From NCBI RefSeq assembly GCF_947179515.1, contig NC_067495.1:59981754-60045753 (forward strand): 64,000 nucleotides of DNA, read 5' to 3'. The DNA is from Apodemus sylvaticus. Its lineage: Eukaryota > Chordata > Mammalia > Rodentia > Muridae. Below are positions 1 through 11,239 of the stretch, one piece after another. The position numbers and the translations under genes were made by a program. The notes under the pieces are model-generated. The model searched no databases and had not been told where the DNA came from. It was given only the letters and a program-made list of their open reading frames with translations. Each line of letters begins with the position of its first letter. Positions within the stretch are counted from its first letter, which is position 1.

Positions 1-463
1 TGCTGTAATTGTTGTGATGGGTGTCTTTATGGCCAATGACATACTGGTTTGCAGGCTGTCATTTTGTTCCTCCTGACCTCTCCGTTGCCAAGGTGACTCC
101 TAAGGCAGGCTGTTGGGTGCCTTGCTAGAGAAGGGCAGTGGTGTCTGGAGCAAGCCCTTTGCTGTCTGGAGCCTGCCTTACTGTGCACAGCAGAGAAAAT
201 GGGTCTGTATAGCCATCCAAGGTCTCTCATAGAGCAGTGTGCTTCCCATCCATTCTCTTCAGCATATTTCTTCAGCATCCATCTTCTCACTACCTGTTTC
301 CTTTTGTCATTTTCTCCTGTTCCCCTTCTCATCCATGTTTGACTCCTCCTGAGGGTCAGCCAACCAGGGCCCATGAGCATTTCTCAGTTGGCCCCATGAG
401 CCCGAAGAAAGCACAGATGCTAGGGGTCCTGGGCATTTATAGCATTCATGCCACAATGGCACT

Positions 464-466
464 GCT

Positions 467-554
<88 letters not shown>

Positions 555-556
555 TC
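464..556. repeat. (CTTT)n microsatellite
   Basis: A near-perfect run of TTTC/CTTT tetranucleotides about 93 bases long. It creates Phe/Leu/Ser-rich open frames on the plus strand and Lys/Glu/Arg-rich frames on the minus strand, neither of which is a gene. Such polypyrimidine tracts in rodents are highly length-polymorphic and often descend from A-rich SINE tails, but no SINE body is recognisable beside it. Confidence 0.97.
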
Positions 557-923
557 CATCAGTTTTTTTGGCAGCTGGGCAGGTGACCAAGATGGTCACA
601 CTGTGAAAAGAAAAAAAAAAGACTTTGGGGAAAGGAAGGGAATGTGGAGGCTCTTGTGGGCTCATCCTGAATGGGAGGACTTTCTCAAAAAGGCATGGCG
701 TCAGGCCTAGAAAAGGCATGGGATCAGAGGTTCTGGATTCAAGTTCATAGCCAGTATCTTCAGACAGCTTCCATGTGTCAGAGAACCAGTTCTTTAAAAT
801 GAGTTCTTTTCACAGCCCCTTCCCTCTTAGAGGTAGTTAAAGCTCATGACATTAAAGAAAACAAAGGTTTATTCCCAGTACATATTGTCTCCCCCCATCC
901 TCTCCTATACAGATATGCATATG

Positions 924-925
<2 letters not shown>

Positions 926-956
<31 letters not shown>
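926..956. repeat. (CA)n microsatellite
   Basis: An uninterrupted AC dinucleotide run of about 15 units preceded by ATGCAT-type alternating bases. Open frames crossing it are His/Thr repeats on one strand and Cys/Val on the other. Confidence 0.97.
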
Positions 957-958
<2 letters not shown>

Positions 959-3239
959 ACATGCCCCAACTCTGGTGATGAACTCTGCTGGTGGCATGAC
1001 CCTGGCAAGTTCGCCCTGGTGTCATGTAGCGCTGTGCCATGCTGTCTGTGTATTCTTCTGAAGCCATCTGAGCACCTTCTGCTCACTGCATGGTTCTCTG
1101 GGACAAGCAAGCCGTTGCTTGGGCTGGGGACAAGTTAAGGCTTCTGCAGAGGACTCAGCAAGGGCTACAGCATCTGTTGTCTGGAGCCACTGGAAGTGCT
1201 GAAGAACTCCATGTGTAGAGCAATGCAGGCACCATTGGAGAGGGGAGATAATTGACCTCATAATTGACCTAATTAGTGAGTGGCTGTGTGGAGAGCCCTT
1301 GGGGATGCTGGGCCTGCAGGTGGCATAAGGGCCAGGCAGAAATGCAGAGGCTGGGAGAACTCAAGCCTGAGCAAATTGCCAGCAAGGGGGCCACAAGGAG
1401 AGTGGGGCAAAAGCAATGGGGATGCCATCAACATGATGGGTAGAATGTGACCTCAAGTGCAGGGTGACAGCATCTGAGGGCCCGTGAAAGGAAAGATTGG
1501 ATCTGGGGATGCTGATGGGAGAGATGCAGGGACTGACAGCCCAAGGGTAGGTGACAGGACCTATGAGTGCTGGAGGGGGTGTTCAAGAAAAGAACAGGGA
1601 AGACTTTGAGGGCAGAGAGGCAGAGGCTGGGTACCCTGAAAGGAAAGGGGAGCCACTGGATTAGAAATCATTGGAGGGAAACAACAGAACCTGGAGTTTC
1701 TCTGGACTTGGGAGCCAAAGACAGAGGGGAAAAAGTTCCGGGCAGTGTCTGGGCAATGTAGATGTCTGTACGTGTATGAGGGCACATTCACAGAGTCCAC
1801 TTGTGCACAGATGTGCATTGTTGGTCTATGTCTCTCTGCATCTGTGAGAAGCCCAGCAGTATCCTGGGGAGAGACATGGTTAGATAGTATTGGAAATAGA
1901 GACCAGAGCACATGCATCCCAAACTTTATGGAAAGCTTACTCCTATATCCTAAAGAGTTTGGTCCTTGGGGCTTCTGTCTTAGGCTGCATTCTTTCAGTG
2001 AGGTAGAGCATAACAGTGGTTAGGGTTGACAGATCGTCAACGGGTGCTTTCCCTATGCAGGGCCACAGATATGAGAACTGCTCTGGAGAGAAAGAAAATG
2101 GAGAAAAACTAGAGACTGCCTCAGCAGAGCAGGTGGGCATCTCTAATTTTAACTAGAGTGGTCCATGTGAGCCTCTTTGAGAGCATGATGGGAATTATGA
2201 AGGATATGTGAGCAAGTGCTAAGACCCTATGTGGTTGGAGAGTGCCTGGTATACTAGAGAGCAGCAAGGAGATGCTGATCTCCTTGCTGGCCCTAGAGAG
2301 GATGGTAGAAAGGGTAGTTAGAAGAGCAATCATTGGGAGTTGCATAGGATGGAGGGCATATCTTATGGGCTACAGAAAGACCTGCAGGAAGGATTGTGGC
2401 TTTTATTTTAAAGGAGATGGGAGTTACTGCAAGTGGAATAATAGGACCTCGCTTTAATGTCCTCCTCACTGTTACATGGAAAATAGGTTTTGGTGAAGCC
2501 AGAAAGGAAGCAGAGACCAGTGAGTCTCTACATGCAGAGATATGTATGCAGTGATATAAGACAGGCTGGAGAGGTAGGGTGGAAGGAAGAGGTGGTTAGT
2601 AAGACCAATGTCACTAGTCTACCACACTTATCTGGCTCTAGCAAGGGTTCACTGGCACCGAATGAAAGGCCCTGTTAATGGAGGAATTGGTTCCAGTTCC
2701 AGGAATTCACATCCATTAGGACTCTGGTCTGTTTGACTGAGAACTGAGAACATTTGAATGAACCAAACGCAGATAGGGCCATGCCAGCTAGAGAGAAAAA
2801 CTCTCTCCAGCCCCAGTGTCTACTAGAATAGAGAGGACATGGAGGAATGGGACTTTTAGAGGTTCCTTGGAACTCAGGAAGTCTTAAGATAGCTTTGAAC
2901 CCACTGGCCAAGCCACAGCCACAAATACCCCGGGGCATATGCTGATCCCAGTGCCCATCAGAAGTGGCCATCACTGCCCATGCACACAAGCAGATATGTG
3001 TGATTATATTTATAAGCACATGCACATTCTGACTCAGGTTCCTCACATGATCATGAGCACATCAAAGCAGAACCTTCCAGTCTCATCATCTCATTCCTCG
3101 ATGGGGACCAAGTCCCCATTGGTCGCCAACTCCATCCCTGTGTATCTGCATGTGCTGATCATGATCTTGTTCTCTGGGGTTCAGAAGTGCAATATTGTGG
3201 GACTGAGTGCATGTTGTGAGTTTTGCATCTATCCCTTCT
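957..3239. other. unique intergenic or intronic sequence, nothing recognised
   Basis: About 2.3 kb without a recognisable repeat, CpG island or protein-like frame. Frames up to about 120 codons are interrupted, have no family resemblance and lack paired splice signals that I could defend. Confidence 0.5.
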
Positions 3240-3345
3240 CCTCCTTGCTTTGAGAACTCCCTTTGGCCTTGTCTGGCTTGGGAATCACTTCAGATCAGAG
3301 CCTGGTAAGTACTAAAAGTGCTCAATAAATTGTTGAATGAGTATA
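3240..3345 (+). mobile_element. L2-type LINE 3' end, ancient
   Basis: The stretch ends with gtgctcaataaattgttga, close to the terminal motif of mammalian L2/MIR 3' ends (CTCAATAAATGTTTGTTGAATGA). The preceding bases resemble the usual L2 run-up (CCTGG-like, AGTA). It is degraded and has no coding capacity. Confidence 0.5.
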
Positions 3346-3854
3346 GCCCTTTAAGGAGTAGAGAGCCCAAGGAGTGGGGAATGGATTGAGCAGAAGGCAG
3401 CCAGAGCAAGCTGGGTCCTTTTCTCTGAAGGGTGAGGACAGCACCCCAGGAACGATCTGGAGTCTTGCTGTAGCATCAGGATACCCTGGGGCTGCCTTCA
3501 TCCTCCCCAAGACTGGGAGTACTTCATGGGGCAGGGACTGGGAGAAGTTGGAGGGAAGGGGACAGAGAAGGAACAGATTATTCTGCAGATTATTTAAGGA
3601 ACTCAGTGGCCCAAACAGCATGTGTTTGGGGCAGCAATTCACTAGTTTAATAAGGTTTCAGATCCTCAACAGCAATTCAGTTCCAGGGTTCTGTGGAGTC
3701 CACACCCTGGAATCAGGACCTAGTAGTCTTAAGCCTGGGCCCTGAGTGTCCACTGTGGACACCCCCTGCCTCTCCAGACTAGTAGGCCTAGTCTAGTAAA
3801 TGGGACACTTAAGTGGGTATAGGGTATGCAGTGGCCACCCATATGAAGTTCAGA

Positions 3855-3992
3855 GTAAACTCCTTGACTTCTTTAGCTGTATGGCCATAGGTAAGTCAAC
3901 TAATCTCTCTAAGCCTTAGCTTTGCCATTCACAAACGGGACAAGAGTAACTAACGCCTTTGAATCATTGATGTGGTAAGATATAAACCAGAT
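3855..3992 (+). mobile_element. MIR SINE, ancient
   Basis: The core reads agctgtatggccataggtaa and then aatctctctaagcctta, matching the MIR core (AGCTGTGTGACCTTGGGCAA, CTCTCTGAGCCTCAG). MIRs are tRNA-derived SINEs active before the mammalian radiation. Confidence 0.75.
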
Positions 3993-3995
3993 TGG

Positions 3996-4076
3996 TTGAG
4001 CTGGGCATCTATCTCTGTGGTAGAGCACTTGCCTGGCTTGGGAAAGATCCTGGGTGCAGCCCCCATAAAATAAAAG
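3996..4076 (+). mobile_element. ID-type SINE (tRNA-Ala-derived)
   Basis: Contains gtggtagagcacttgcctgg followed by cctgggtgcagcccccat and an A-rich end. These correspond to the A-box and B-box arms of the rodent ID element. Divergence from consensus indicates an old copy. It is a retrocopy, not a functional tRNA gene. Confidence 0.8.
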
Positions 4077-4078
4077 CT

Positions 4079-5880
4079 CATGTTAGGTGAAAACACGGTA
4101 AATTTAGTCAACCTTTTCTTCCTTCAGAGGCCAGAGGTAAAGAATTCATACAGAAAAAGAGTAGCAATAGTAAGGAGCTTCCATTTCAGCAAACACCCTG
4201 TTGTGACACTTCACAATCAGGAAAGTATTTCCTCTTCCATGAACCGATTTGACAAAATGCATCCCTAGAGGACAAGCATGTGGGGAGTGAGTATCTTCAT
4301 GAAGACAAATATTGGGCAGACAGTAGAACTAATTGGCTTAAGCCAATGGTCATAGCCCTGACCACACAGGGAATCCTACACATCTTATAACACAGAAGAG
4401 TCAGGTATCAAGTAAATTGGGGCCTCATTAAGCTACTAGGTCAAAAAACCTGCCCTGGATATAGTACCCAGCCTGGTTCCCATTCTCCCTACCTAGAGCC
4501 ATTCCAGACAGAACAGAGCTACCATCTTGGAGTACAGAGAAGCTTAAGAAACTCTTTCTTGGACCCAGACATTTCTATGGCTACAGTGCCGTTTCCAGGC
4601 TAGGCTAGACCTAAAGATACACCCAGTGGAAGCCTCCCTGCAGGCAAACCTAGACTTCTGGGAGTCCAGCTAGCCAGGCAGATAGCAAAGGGAGGCCCAG
4701 TGGATGAAGACATGCAGGGAGGTGCTGTTTGGGGAACAGGTTGGCCTCCGGTCTACCCTCCTCTCACGCTCAGTACTTTATTAAGAGTGATTTGTTAAGC
4801 TGTTCCAACCTGTCAGCAGCCACTTCAATGGCTTTACTCCTGCTTGGTTTTCTTTTTTGGGGGGAGGGGGTTCAAAAATGTCAAAAGGTGAGAGGTGAGC
4901 TAGAAAGGGCTAGAAATGGACCTTTCAGGGAAGAGGGTGTCTGAGGGAAGTATCTGTGCTTGCATTCGGCTTGGTCCTAACCTCAAGCAAAAGAGAGGAC
5001 CAGGGAGGCAGTGATGGTTGGCTTGGGCACAGGCAGGTGGGGTGAGGCTACTAATGAGAAAGGATGTGGACCAAGGCTGAACTGGAGGTGGCGATGAGTG
5101 GAGAGTGGTGTGGCTATGGGACACTTGGATGCCTTGCTGGTCTTTGGAGCACACGGCCAGATGTGTAGCTGAGGGAGAGTGTGTGTGTGTCACACTGCAT
5201 CGAGGCACTCATGTCCAGTCCTCTCCGTCATTAGCTCATTCCATCCGCTTAACCATGTCAGTTACAAGTTGTTTAAAAGGGCTCCTAGAAGTCAAGTGAC
5301 TTGTTAGAAGTTACATATATTGAAAATGGAGGGGCTGCGTTGGGAGCCCTATCAGGCCAGCCCCAAAGACCTTCAGAGCTGCAACATTTGAACGAATCCC
5401 TGAAAAGCTTCACCGATGTAGATGAGGGGACGAGGGTAGCTGGCTAGTAACCTGGGCCTCTGGACCTTGACTTCTTGTTCCCACAGGAGTAGGGGCAGAG
5501 CTACAGGAGTATCAAGGGTCCTATCAGGTTAAATGGTCCAAGATTAATCCTATCTATTTTCTCCATGCCATGGACAGAAAGTGTGCTAGCCAGCCAGGGC
5601 CAAGGCCTGGGAGAACTGAAGTGAGGTGAGGAAGGCGTGGGGTGGGGGGTTGTTCCTGAGAGGGCCAGGCCCATGGTACCCGACCAGGTGCGGCTTTGAG
5701 CAAGACTTGGCAAGAGGAGACAGGTCTGAGGCGAGCCTTGGCTCTTAATCACTGCTCCCTCCCTCTTGCACGCCCTGCCACCCTCCCAGGAGTTGGGCGC
5801 CATGGGGGGCTGGGAATGGGAAGGGCCTGCCTGCCACATCCCCTCTTGGCCCTGGCCCTGCCCCATGGACTCTGGGGGAA
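4079..5880. other. no gene seen
   Basis: Mostly unique sequence. A weak MIR-like patch may lie near 5225-5335 (gtcaagtgacttgttagaag). Frames here, such as 4729-4944, are not protein-like. Confidence 0.45.
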
Positions 5881-6035
5881 GCTCATTAGCTGGAGGGGCG
5901 CCCTAGCCCTCCCCTCACAGCTTGTCACACAATTAGCCACCCTCTCTGTACAAGTTGCTGTGTAATTATTGGGTCTTGGCGGGCCATGTAATTAGCCTGC
6001 CCCAGCCTCCAACCAACTCTCAGGGTCATTAGTGG
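5881..6035. promoter_or_regulatory. candidate homeodomain-core-rich element
   Basis: In otherwise GC-rich DNA, about 150 bases carry five ATTA cores: cattag (5884), aattag (5931), taattatt (5963), taattag (5989) and cattag (6027). Such clusters of TAATTA-type sites in non-repetitive DNA are common in conserved developmental enhancers. No experimental or comparative evidence is available from the sequence alone, so the regulatory role is inference. Confidence 0.35.
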
Positions 6036-6291
6036 GCCCACTAAGGGTGGGGGGGGGAGCGGGTAGAGCATCTGCATGACAATGTACACATTGTGATGCT
6101 TCTGCCTACATCCAGGGCAGAGGGGCAGCTGGTTCCATTGTGGGGCCAGTTCCTGGGCACATCTGCCCCTGGCCCGACCCTTGCTCAGAAGCACCTCCAC
6201 CCTGACCAGCCCCTCATAGGTTCCCAACCCTTTCTTTCTTCTCCCTTGAGACCCACAAGCCTCCCAAGAGTCTTACAAGGGAGTATTCTGC

Positions 6292-6350
6292 TCAGCCCCA
6301 CTTCACAGATGTGGCAACTGAGGCTTGCAGAGAGGTGGTTGGAATGGCAG
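6292..6350 (-). mobile_element. MIR fragment
   Basis: The stretch cacttcacagatgtggcaac followed by tgaggcttgcagagaggt is the reverse of the MIR core segment (CCTCAGTTTCCTCATCTGTAAA). Short and degraded. Confidence 0.55.
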
Positions 6351-7139
6351 ATTTGCTTCATTCAGTCCTTGCTACCTCCACACTGGCCAGCAGGGCTCTC
6401 TTTCCTGCTCTGGGAGTGCCCTTCCAGCCTGCATCTCCAGCTACCACCTCACCTCAGTCCATCCTTTCAGGAATGCTTAGAAAATTTCCTCTGGTCAGCA
6501 ATTTGGCCCACTCCCCTAAGCCTCTGGGAATGCTGGGGAGATCCGCATGGTAAGTGTGTCTGCCTTGGAATTGGTTCCGTCTAGCTAGGCAGCTGCAACC
6601 TTGGAGAGCACAGGGAGCATCTCTGGCTTCCTGATGAACACCCTTAGGAAAACACTGTCTCCCAGTCCTACCCTGTCAATTTCCCTCATTCATGAGTCTG
6701 CACCGTGCTCTGCTATCCCGGTATGCTGATGGAATCCTGGCCATGAGAAGAGATGACAAAAGGGTCCCTGGACGCTGAAGCCAGATGTCAAGGTGTCACA
6801 GGACCTCGGTCTGTGTGATTGAGCCTGCCTGGCCATCTTGAGCTTGAGCAGATCCTCTATGTCTGAAGCGCCCAGGAATTGCTGTGAACTTAGTTAAAGG
6901 GCCTGGCTCTGGCCAGTGCCCGGTTTGGTTAGTGCAGGGAAGAATGTAAGAGAGCTTTAGTTTCCACCAACTCCATGGTGTCTGAACCCAACCCGATCTT
7001 CCATTTCTCCAAGGGGTACAAACCGAGTCTCTACTGAGGACCACTAGTCTGAAACTCATCCCTCCTGCCAGCCCCTGGAGGCCCCACCCACCTTCCAGTT
7101 CCCCCAGAACCTTCTCCCCATTTTGAAGGCAGCATTATT

Positions 7140-7440
7140 GGAGGCTGCAGGGAAATTAGTTGTTCCCTTGAACCCCCCTGCCCCGCCCTCCCCACCCCCC
7201 TTCCCAGGGCTGGTGACAAGTATGTGGGACTTAATTGGCTGGCATGAAAGGCAGCACTGACATTAATTGGCTACATTTGGCAGGCAGGCCCCCAGTCTCC
7301 CCCTCCTCTCTCCAAACCCCTACTGCTTCCCAGGAACCTTATCAATCCCACCATGGGGACCAAGGGCTTCCAGGCCCCTGCCAATTAGGCACTTTTTGCT
7401 CCTTTTCTTCTCCTGATGGGGTTTCGTTAGAATTTATGAC
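7140..7440. promoter_or_regulatory. candidate ATTA-rich conserved-type element
   Basis: Non-repetitive DNA with an exact ten-base direct repeat, ttaattggct, at 7231-7240 and 7263-7272. The two copies start 32 bases apart, about three helical turns. Further ATTA cores are at 7153 (aattag) and 7382 (caattag). Same-face spacing of homeodomain-type sites is a plausible enhancer feature, but function is inferred only. Confidence 0.33.
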
Positions 7441-7944
7441 ACTCTATAGGGTTGGGGGCAAGGGGGTGGGAAGCAGGAGATGGGGAGGCTGGGAGAGGCC
7501 CACTCCTATGGAGAACAGGCAGGGGGAGGGGAGGGTGCGGATGTTGAAAGGACACTTGGGATTAGGCACCAAGCAGGAGGGAGGGAGGTCAGCCACAGGA
7601 TGGAGGGTGGTGGGGGAAGGGAAGGGGGACTTTGGCCAGGCCAAGAAGACTAATTTAATAGGCACTGCGAGTATACTTGGAGGAAGGTTTGTAAAAGTTT
7701 GTGGCGATCTGGTAACGTGGCTCCAGGCCAGAGCTAGGAGACCAAAGACATGGGCTTTGCTTCCTACCTTTCCTTGCATGGCCTTGGGTAAGTCCCTGGT
7801 CCTCTCTGAGACATGAAGGGACTTGGCAGGATGGATGGTTCCCACCCTGAGCAGAGACCAGGAAGAAAACAACAGGTCAGCCCTGTCACTTTAGAGAGCC
7901 CACGCCGGCTTTGGCCACTGTGCCAATGGTGATGCAGTGTGGTC

Positions 7945-8020
7945 TTGGCCAACTTCACAGGGACCTGACTCTGTTCTAAGCCTTGGTTTCTTTATCTGTA
8001 AAAGGAAGATAACTGGCAGC
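7945..8020 (+). mobile_element. MIR fragment
   Basis: Contains taagccttggtttctttatc followed by tgtaaaaggaagataac, matching the MIR core (GAGCCTCAGTTTCCTCATCTGTAAAATGGGGATAA). A second weak MIR-like patch precedes it near 7770-7815 (gccttgggtaagtccctgg). Confidence 0.6.
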
Positions 8021-8097
8021 CTGGGGGACATGCGGATTGAAGCTGAGGGGACAAATTGACTTGTTACTCCACTGGATTCTGTGTGTTTGGAGAAGAA

Positions 8098-8195
8098 ATT
8101 TTTTTGTTTGCTTGCTTGATACAGTCTTTCTATATAGACTAGCTAGCCGTGAACTCTCCTGTCTTAACTTTCCAAGATGCTAAATCTCTCAGAGC
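8098..8195 (-). mobile_element. degraded B1-like SINE
   Basis: Reads T-rich, then acagtctttctatatagact and gctagccgtgaactctcc. This resembles the reverse of the 3' part of B1 (poly-T, then GACAGGGTCTTTCTATGTAGCCCTGGCTGGCCTTGAACTC). Strongly diverged. Confidence 0.4.
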
Positions 8196-8349
8196 TCGGG
8201 CTAGTTGAACGTGTACTAACAGGGCCCATTGGGACAGATGGAGGCAGGGAAGAGGGGCTACCTTTTCTTATCCTGTGAAACCTGCTTGCAGCCATTGTAG
8301 CTGTTCAATGGACAATATTTACAAATGCAAGGCTCCTAGGTGTACCTGG

Positions 8350-8421
8350 ACACACACACACACATACACACACACACATATATACATGTATACATACACA
8401 TACACATATACATACATATAT
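8350..8421. repeat. (CA)n / (TA)n / (CATA)n compound microsatellite
   Basis: Runs of ACACAC, then alternating ATATACATGTATACATACA and TATATA units. It is responsible for the Thr/His/Tyr-rich and Cys/Val-rich open frames overlapping it. Confidence 0.95.
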
Positions 8422-9369
8422 AGTGTCTTTTGTGAGTGGGAGGCCTTGGGCATTTTCTATGTATACTAGCATTTTGGTGTTACATACCTGATCCTCATCA
8501 TTCCTACATGCTTTCACACATGTTCATATATCTCTTCTTCTATGCCCTTTAATATACAGCAAATTCCATTTCTGTCCATTCCTTTCAGGTGACAGGCGAG
8601 CCTTCTATTGTAAGAGTCACCTCTCCTTAGACTGGCTCTGTTCTCCAGCCTTTATCCTGCCTCCCTTGGCTCCATGTTCCCAGTCAGTGTTCAGGAATAA
8701 GTCAGGCTGGATAATCAGACCAAGATGCCCCCCCCCCCAATCTTGGTGAGGAATGGCCTGCCTGCTTCTTTTTAGGGCACCCAGCACTGCCTTCTCCCAA
8801 CCATGTCCTTTCTGTGGGTCAGAATTAGGATTTAGAGAAGTCATTGACCTCCTTTGCCATGTGTCCTCTGACAAGATCGTGGTCACTGAAGGACACCAAC
8901 GATGCAACAGTCGTTCCCCTTCCAGCAAAGTCCTGATGCCCACTATGAGCTAGAGAGGGAACAGGTTTTTATTTGTTTGCACATGGAACGATGCGAACAG
9001 CCCCTGTATCACTGTGGCACGCATAGCATTACATCACTAGGCATGTTGATCACACAAAACTCATTCTGGTTTGTGTCTTGGTGATTCGTTGGCTCACACA
9101 CAGCCTAAAAGGACAGAGCAGTGGCAGCTGACACTAAGAAGTCTGAGCTTTTCTCTCAGACATAATTCACCTGTGCCCCTTTGCCTCCTTGAACAAGATA
9201 TTTCCTATGCCCTGACTCATCTCTTTTTTCAATTTAGATGCCCAATCCCCAACACTCTGAGTAGATCACTGTAAGTAACTATTATCATTTTGAGGCTCTG
9301 CAATGGCCTGGGGTTTATTGTCAACTCTTGATTTATATTAACTAGGTTAGTTATTACAAGAAATCTATA
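8422..9369. other. no gene seen
   Basis: Unique sequence with a 10-base C run near 8730-8740. No convincing repeat, splice-bounded frame or promoter was recognised. Confidence 0.45.
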
Positions 9370-9460
9370 AGGTGTGGACAGCAATCTTCCTTTTATAGAT
9401 AAGGAAACCAAGCCTTAGAACAGAAAGTCACTCCTTCTGAACCATACAGATAAGATGGAA
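9370..9460 (-). mobile_element. MIR fragment
   Basis: The stretch cttttatagataaggaaacc followed by aagccttagaacagaaagtc is the reverse of the MIR core (TAACTTCTCTGAGCCTCAGTTTCCTCATCTGTAAAA). Confidence 0.6.
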
Positions 9461-9643
9461 GACAGGTTGTGAGTGCAGGCAGACCTAGGTAAGATGGCGC
9501 CTCTTGCCTGGGAGCAGCTGTGAGTCCTTCCTCATCTGACTGCTGTTTCTACAATTCACTCATCAAGTGCACCGTGGTGAGGAGCTGCCTGTCCTTTCTT
9601 CTTGGCATTCATCTTAATGTCCCACCAGTTCATTAGAGCCTCT

Positions 9644-9758
9644 GTTTTTGAGACAGCTCTCATTTCCCCCCAGGCTATCCTTGAACTCAGTCTCTTCCTG
9701 CTCCAGGCTTCAGAGCGCTCAGATCATAGATGTGCACCACCATGCCTGTGCTGTTGGA
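9644..9758 (-). mobile_element. B1 SINE, diverged
   Basis: Successive segments gagacagctctcatttcccc, caggctatccttgaactcag and atagatgtgcaccaccatgc match the reverse complement of B1. B1 is a 7SL-derived Pol III retroposon of rodents. Several mismatches mark an old copy. Confidence 0.8.
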
Positions 9759-10517
9759 CCTCTGAAGTCCTACACGACACCTTGCATCCTAAAAACCTTG
9801 GACCCCACACATAATGACTCATATTCTGCCTGCAAATAGACTTTCCCTGAACATTCTGGGGATGCCATGGGATGCGGACAAACTACTGGCTACAGCCTCC
9901 AGCTCCAAATCTCAGAGGGGCACAAATTGTCACCAGGGCTGGGTTTAACACCTTCAGAGGCTCTAATCTCCAAGTAGACCATATAGTCCACCCGTTTCTT
10001 ACACCACAGGCCATACATAACTAAAATTAAAAACAATAGTAACTCATAAAATGTGTGTAGAGAACTCAAATAAAACTTTCATTTTTTTCTCCAAGATATT
10101 ACTTTGATATTTGAAATTTTTTCTTTCCAAAAGTTTTCTTTCTTTCTATCCCTCCCCCAACCCCCTGCTGCCTGCCCCCTTGCACACATATACGACTGCT
10201 ATGCTAGTGCCTTACAGGGAGCTATCCTTCTTTATCATGTTTTCCCCCTTTGCTGGCCAAGTGCTCTGTCTTATCTCCTCTTTGATTCTGCCTTTTGGTC
10301 TGACTTGTGTCTCCTGAACCCTGTGGTCCACCCTACAGCTCTGCTTGCCCACCAACTGCGAAGACCTGGCAATGAACTGTGTGTCCATCTCTCCTGTGAG
10401 CTTTGCTATGCATGGGATGCTCGGGCTAGCAGCAGTGCCCTGTTTGCAGAACCCCAGGCTTCCCTTCAGCCCTAATTCTTCAGAATCCACTGCCCAACAA
10501 CTTTCCCGTGTGTGTGG

Positions 10518-10608
10518 GCGCCTCTCTGCAGTCCTGGGGACTCAAACTCGGCCCTTCATGTGTGTTAGGTAAGCATGCTACCTCTGAGCTACATCTTCAG
10601 CCTCCCAG
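10518..10608 (-). mobile_element. ID/B4-type SINE fragment
   Basis: Contains ggggactcaaactcggccct, then taggtaagcatgctacctct and gagctacatcttcagcct. This is the reverse complement of the tRNA-Ala-like part of ID/B4 SINEs. Confidence 0.78.
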
Positions 10609-10647
10609 AAGTTTGGGAAACACATGAAAGTTAGTTGCCGCTTTGAG

Positions 10648-10830
10648 GCAGTGCATCTCAAAATGTGGTCCTGGGACTAGGCTTCATGGAATTTGTTAAA
10701 AATGCGCATCTTCAGCAAAAGTTATACCCCATCTTATTCCCTCACTGAATGAGAAACTCTGGGGAGTGTGGTCCAGGAATCTATATTTTAAGAAGCCACC
10801 CAGCAGACCTTATTGACCTGGAGAGTTTGA
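10648..10830 (+). mobile_element. MER5-like hAT-Charlie DNA transposon remnant
   Basis: Begins gcagtgcatctcaaaatgtg and continues with gaatttgttaaaaatgcgca and gagaaactctggggagtgtg. This layout matches short non-autonomous hAT-Charlie elements (TCTCAAA, TTGTTAAAAATGCA, AGAATCTCTGGGG). The 3' terminal inverted repeat is not clear. It is ancient and carries no transposase. Confidence 0.5.
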
Positions 10831-11022
10831 AAACTGTGACTGCTACAAGCTATGCTAAGCAAAAGTTCACCCAGAAAAGTTCCAGCTACAACCCACTTCC
10901 ATGTAAATGGGCACCAAACTGGCTAAAAGGACCAAATGATCTTAGGCTGCGCTTGATGTTTGTATTGAGCATCTTTAGCTATCTCTGGGTAATAGAGCCA
11001 GGTACTTGACAGGATTGGTAGC

Positions 11023-11046
11023 TTTTTTTTTTTTTTTTTTTTTTTT
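11023..11046. repeat. poly-T tract
   Basis: Twenty-four uninterrupted T residues. It could be the A-tail of a minus-strand retroposon whose body would lie to the left, but none is recognisable there. Confidence 0.95.
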
Positions 11047-11127
11047 AGCAGCTGAAATGTAGTAGGATAGTCAGACATAGCCACGGACATTTCATCATTT
11101 AACCTGAGGCCACTGTGTGCTGAGTTA

Positions 11128-11235
11128 ATCACAAGCTGCTGTAAAAGTGAGGAATTGGAGGCCCAGAGAGGTCAGGAGCAATGGAGAAGTTGTACCCACA
11201 CCTGTCAGAGGTTCATCCAACCTAATGCTTAATGC
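11128..11235 (-). mobile_element. MIR-like fragment
   Basis: The segment gaggaattggaggcccagag followed by aggtcaggagc resembles the reversed MIR core (GAGGAAACTGAGGCTCAGAGAGGTTAAG). A further MIR-like patch, aatgaatgcttactataggc, follows at 11266. Confidence 0.4.
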
Positions 11236-11239
11236 CTTG

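Noticed and set aside
237..719. Long frames on both strands at the left end
   Set aside because: They are produced by the (CTTT)n microsatellite and have repeating residues.
3996..4076. tRNA-like A and B boxes (also at 10518, 16660 and 43043)
   Set aside because: They are ID/B4 SINEs with degraded arms and A-rich or CA tails, not tRNA genes.
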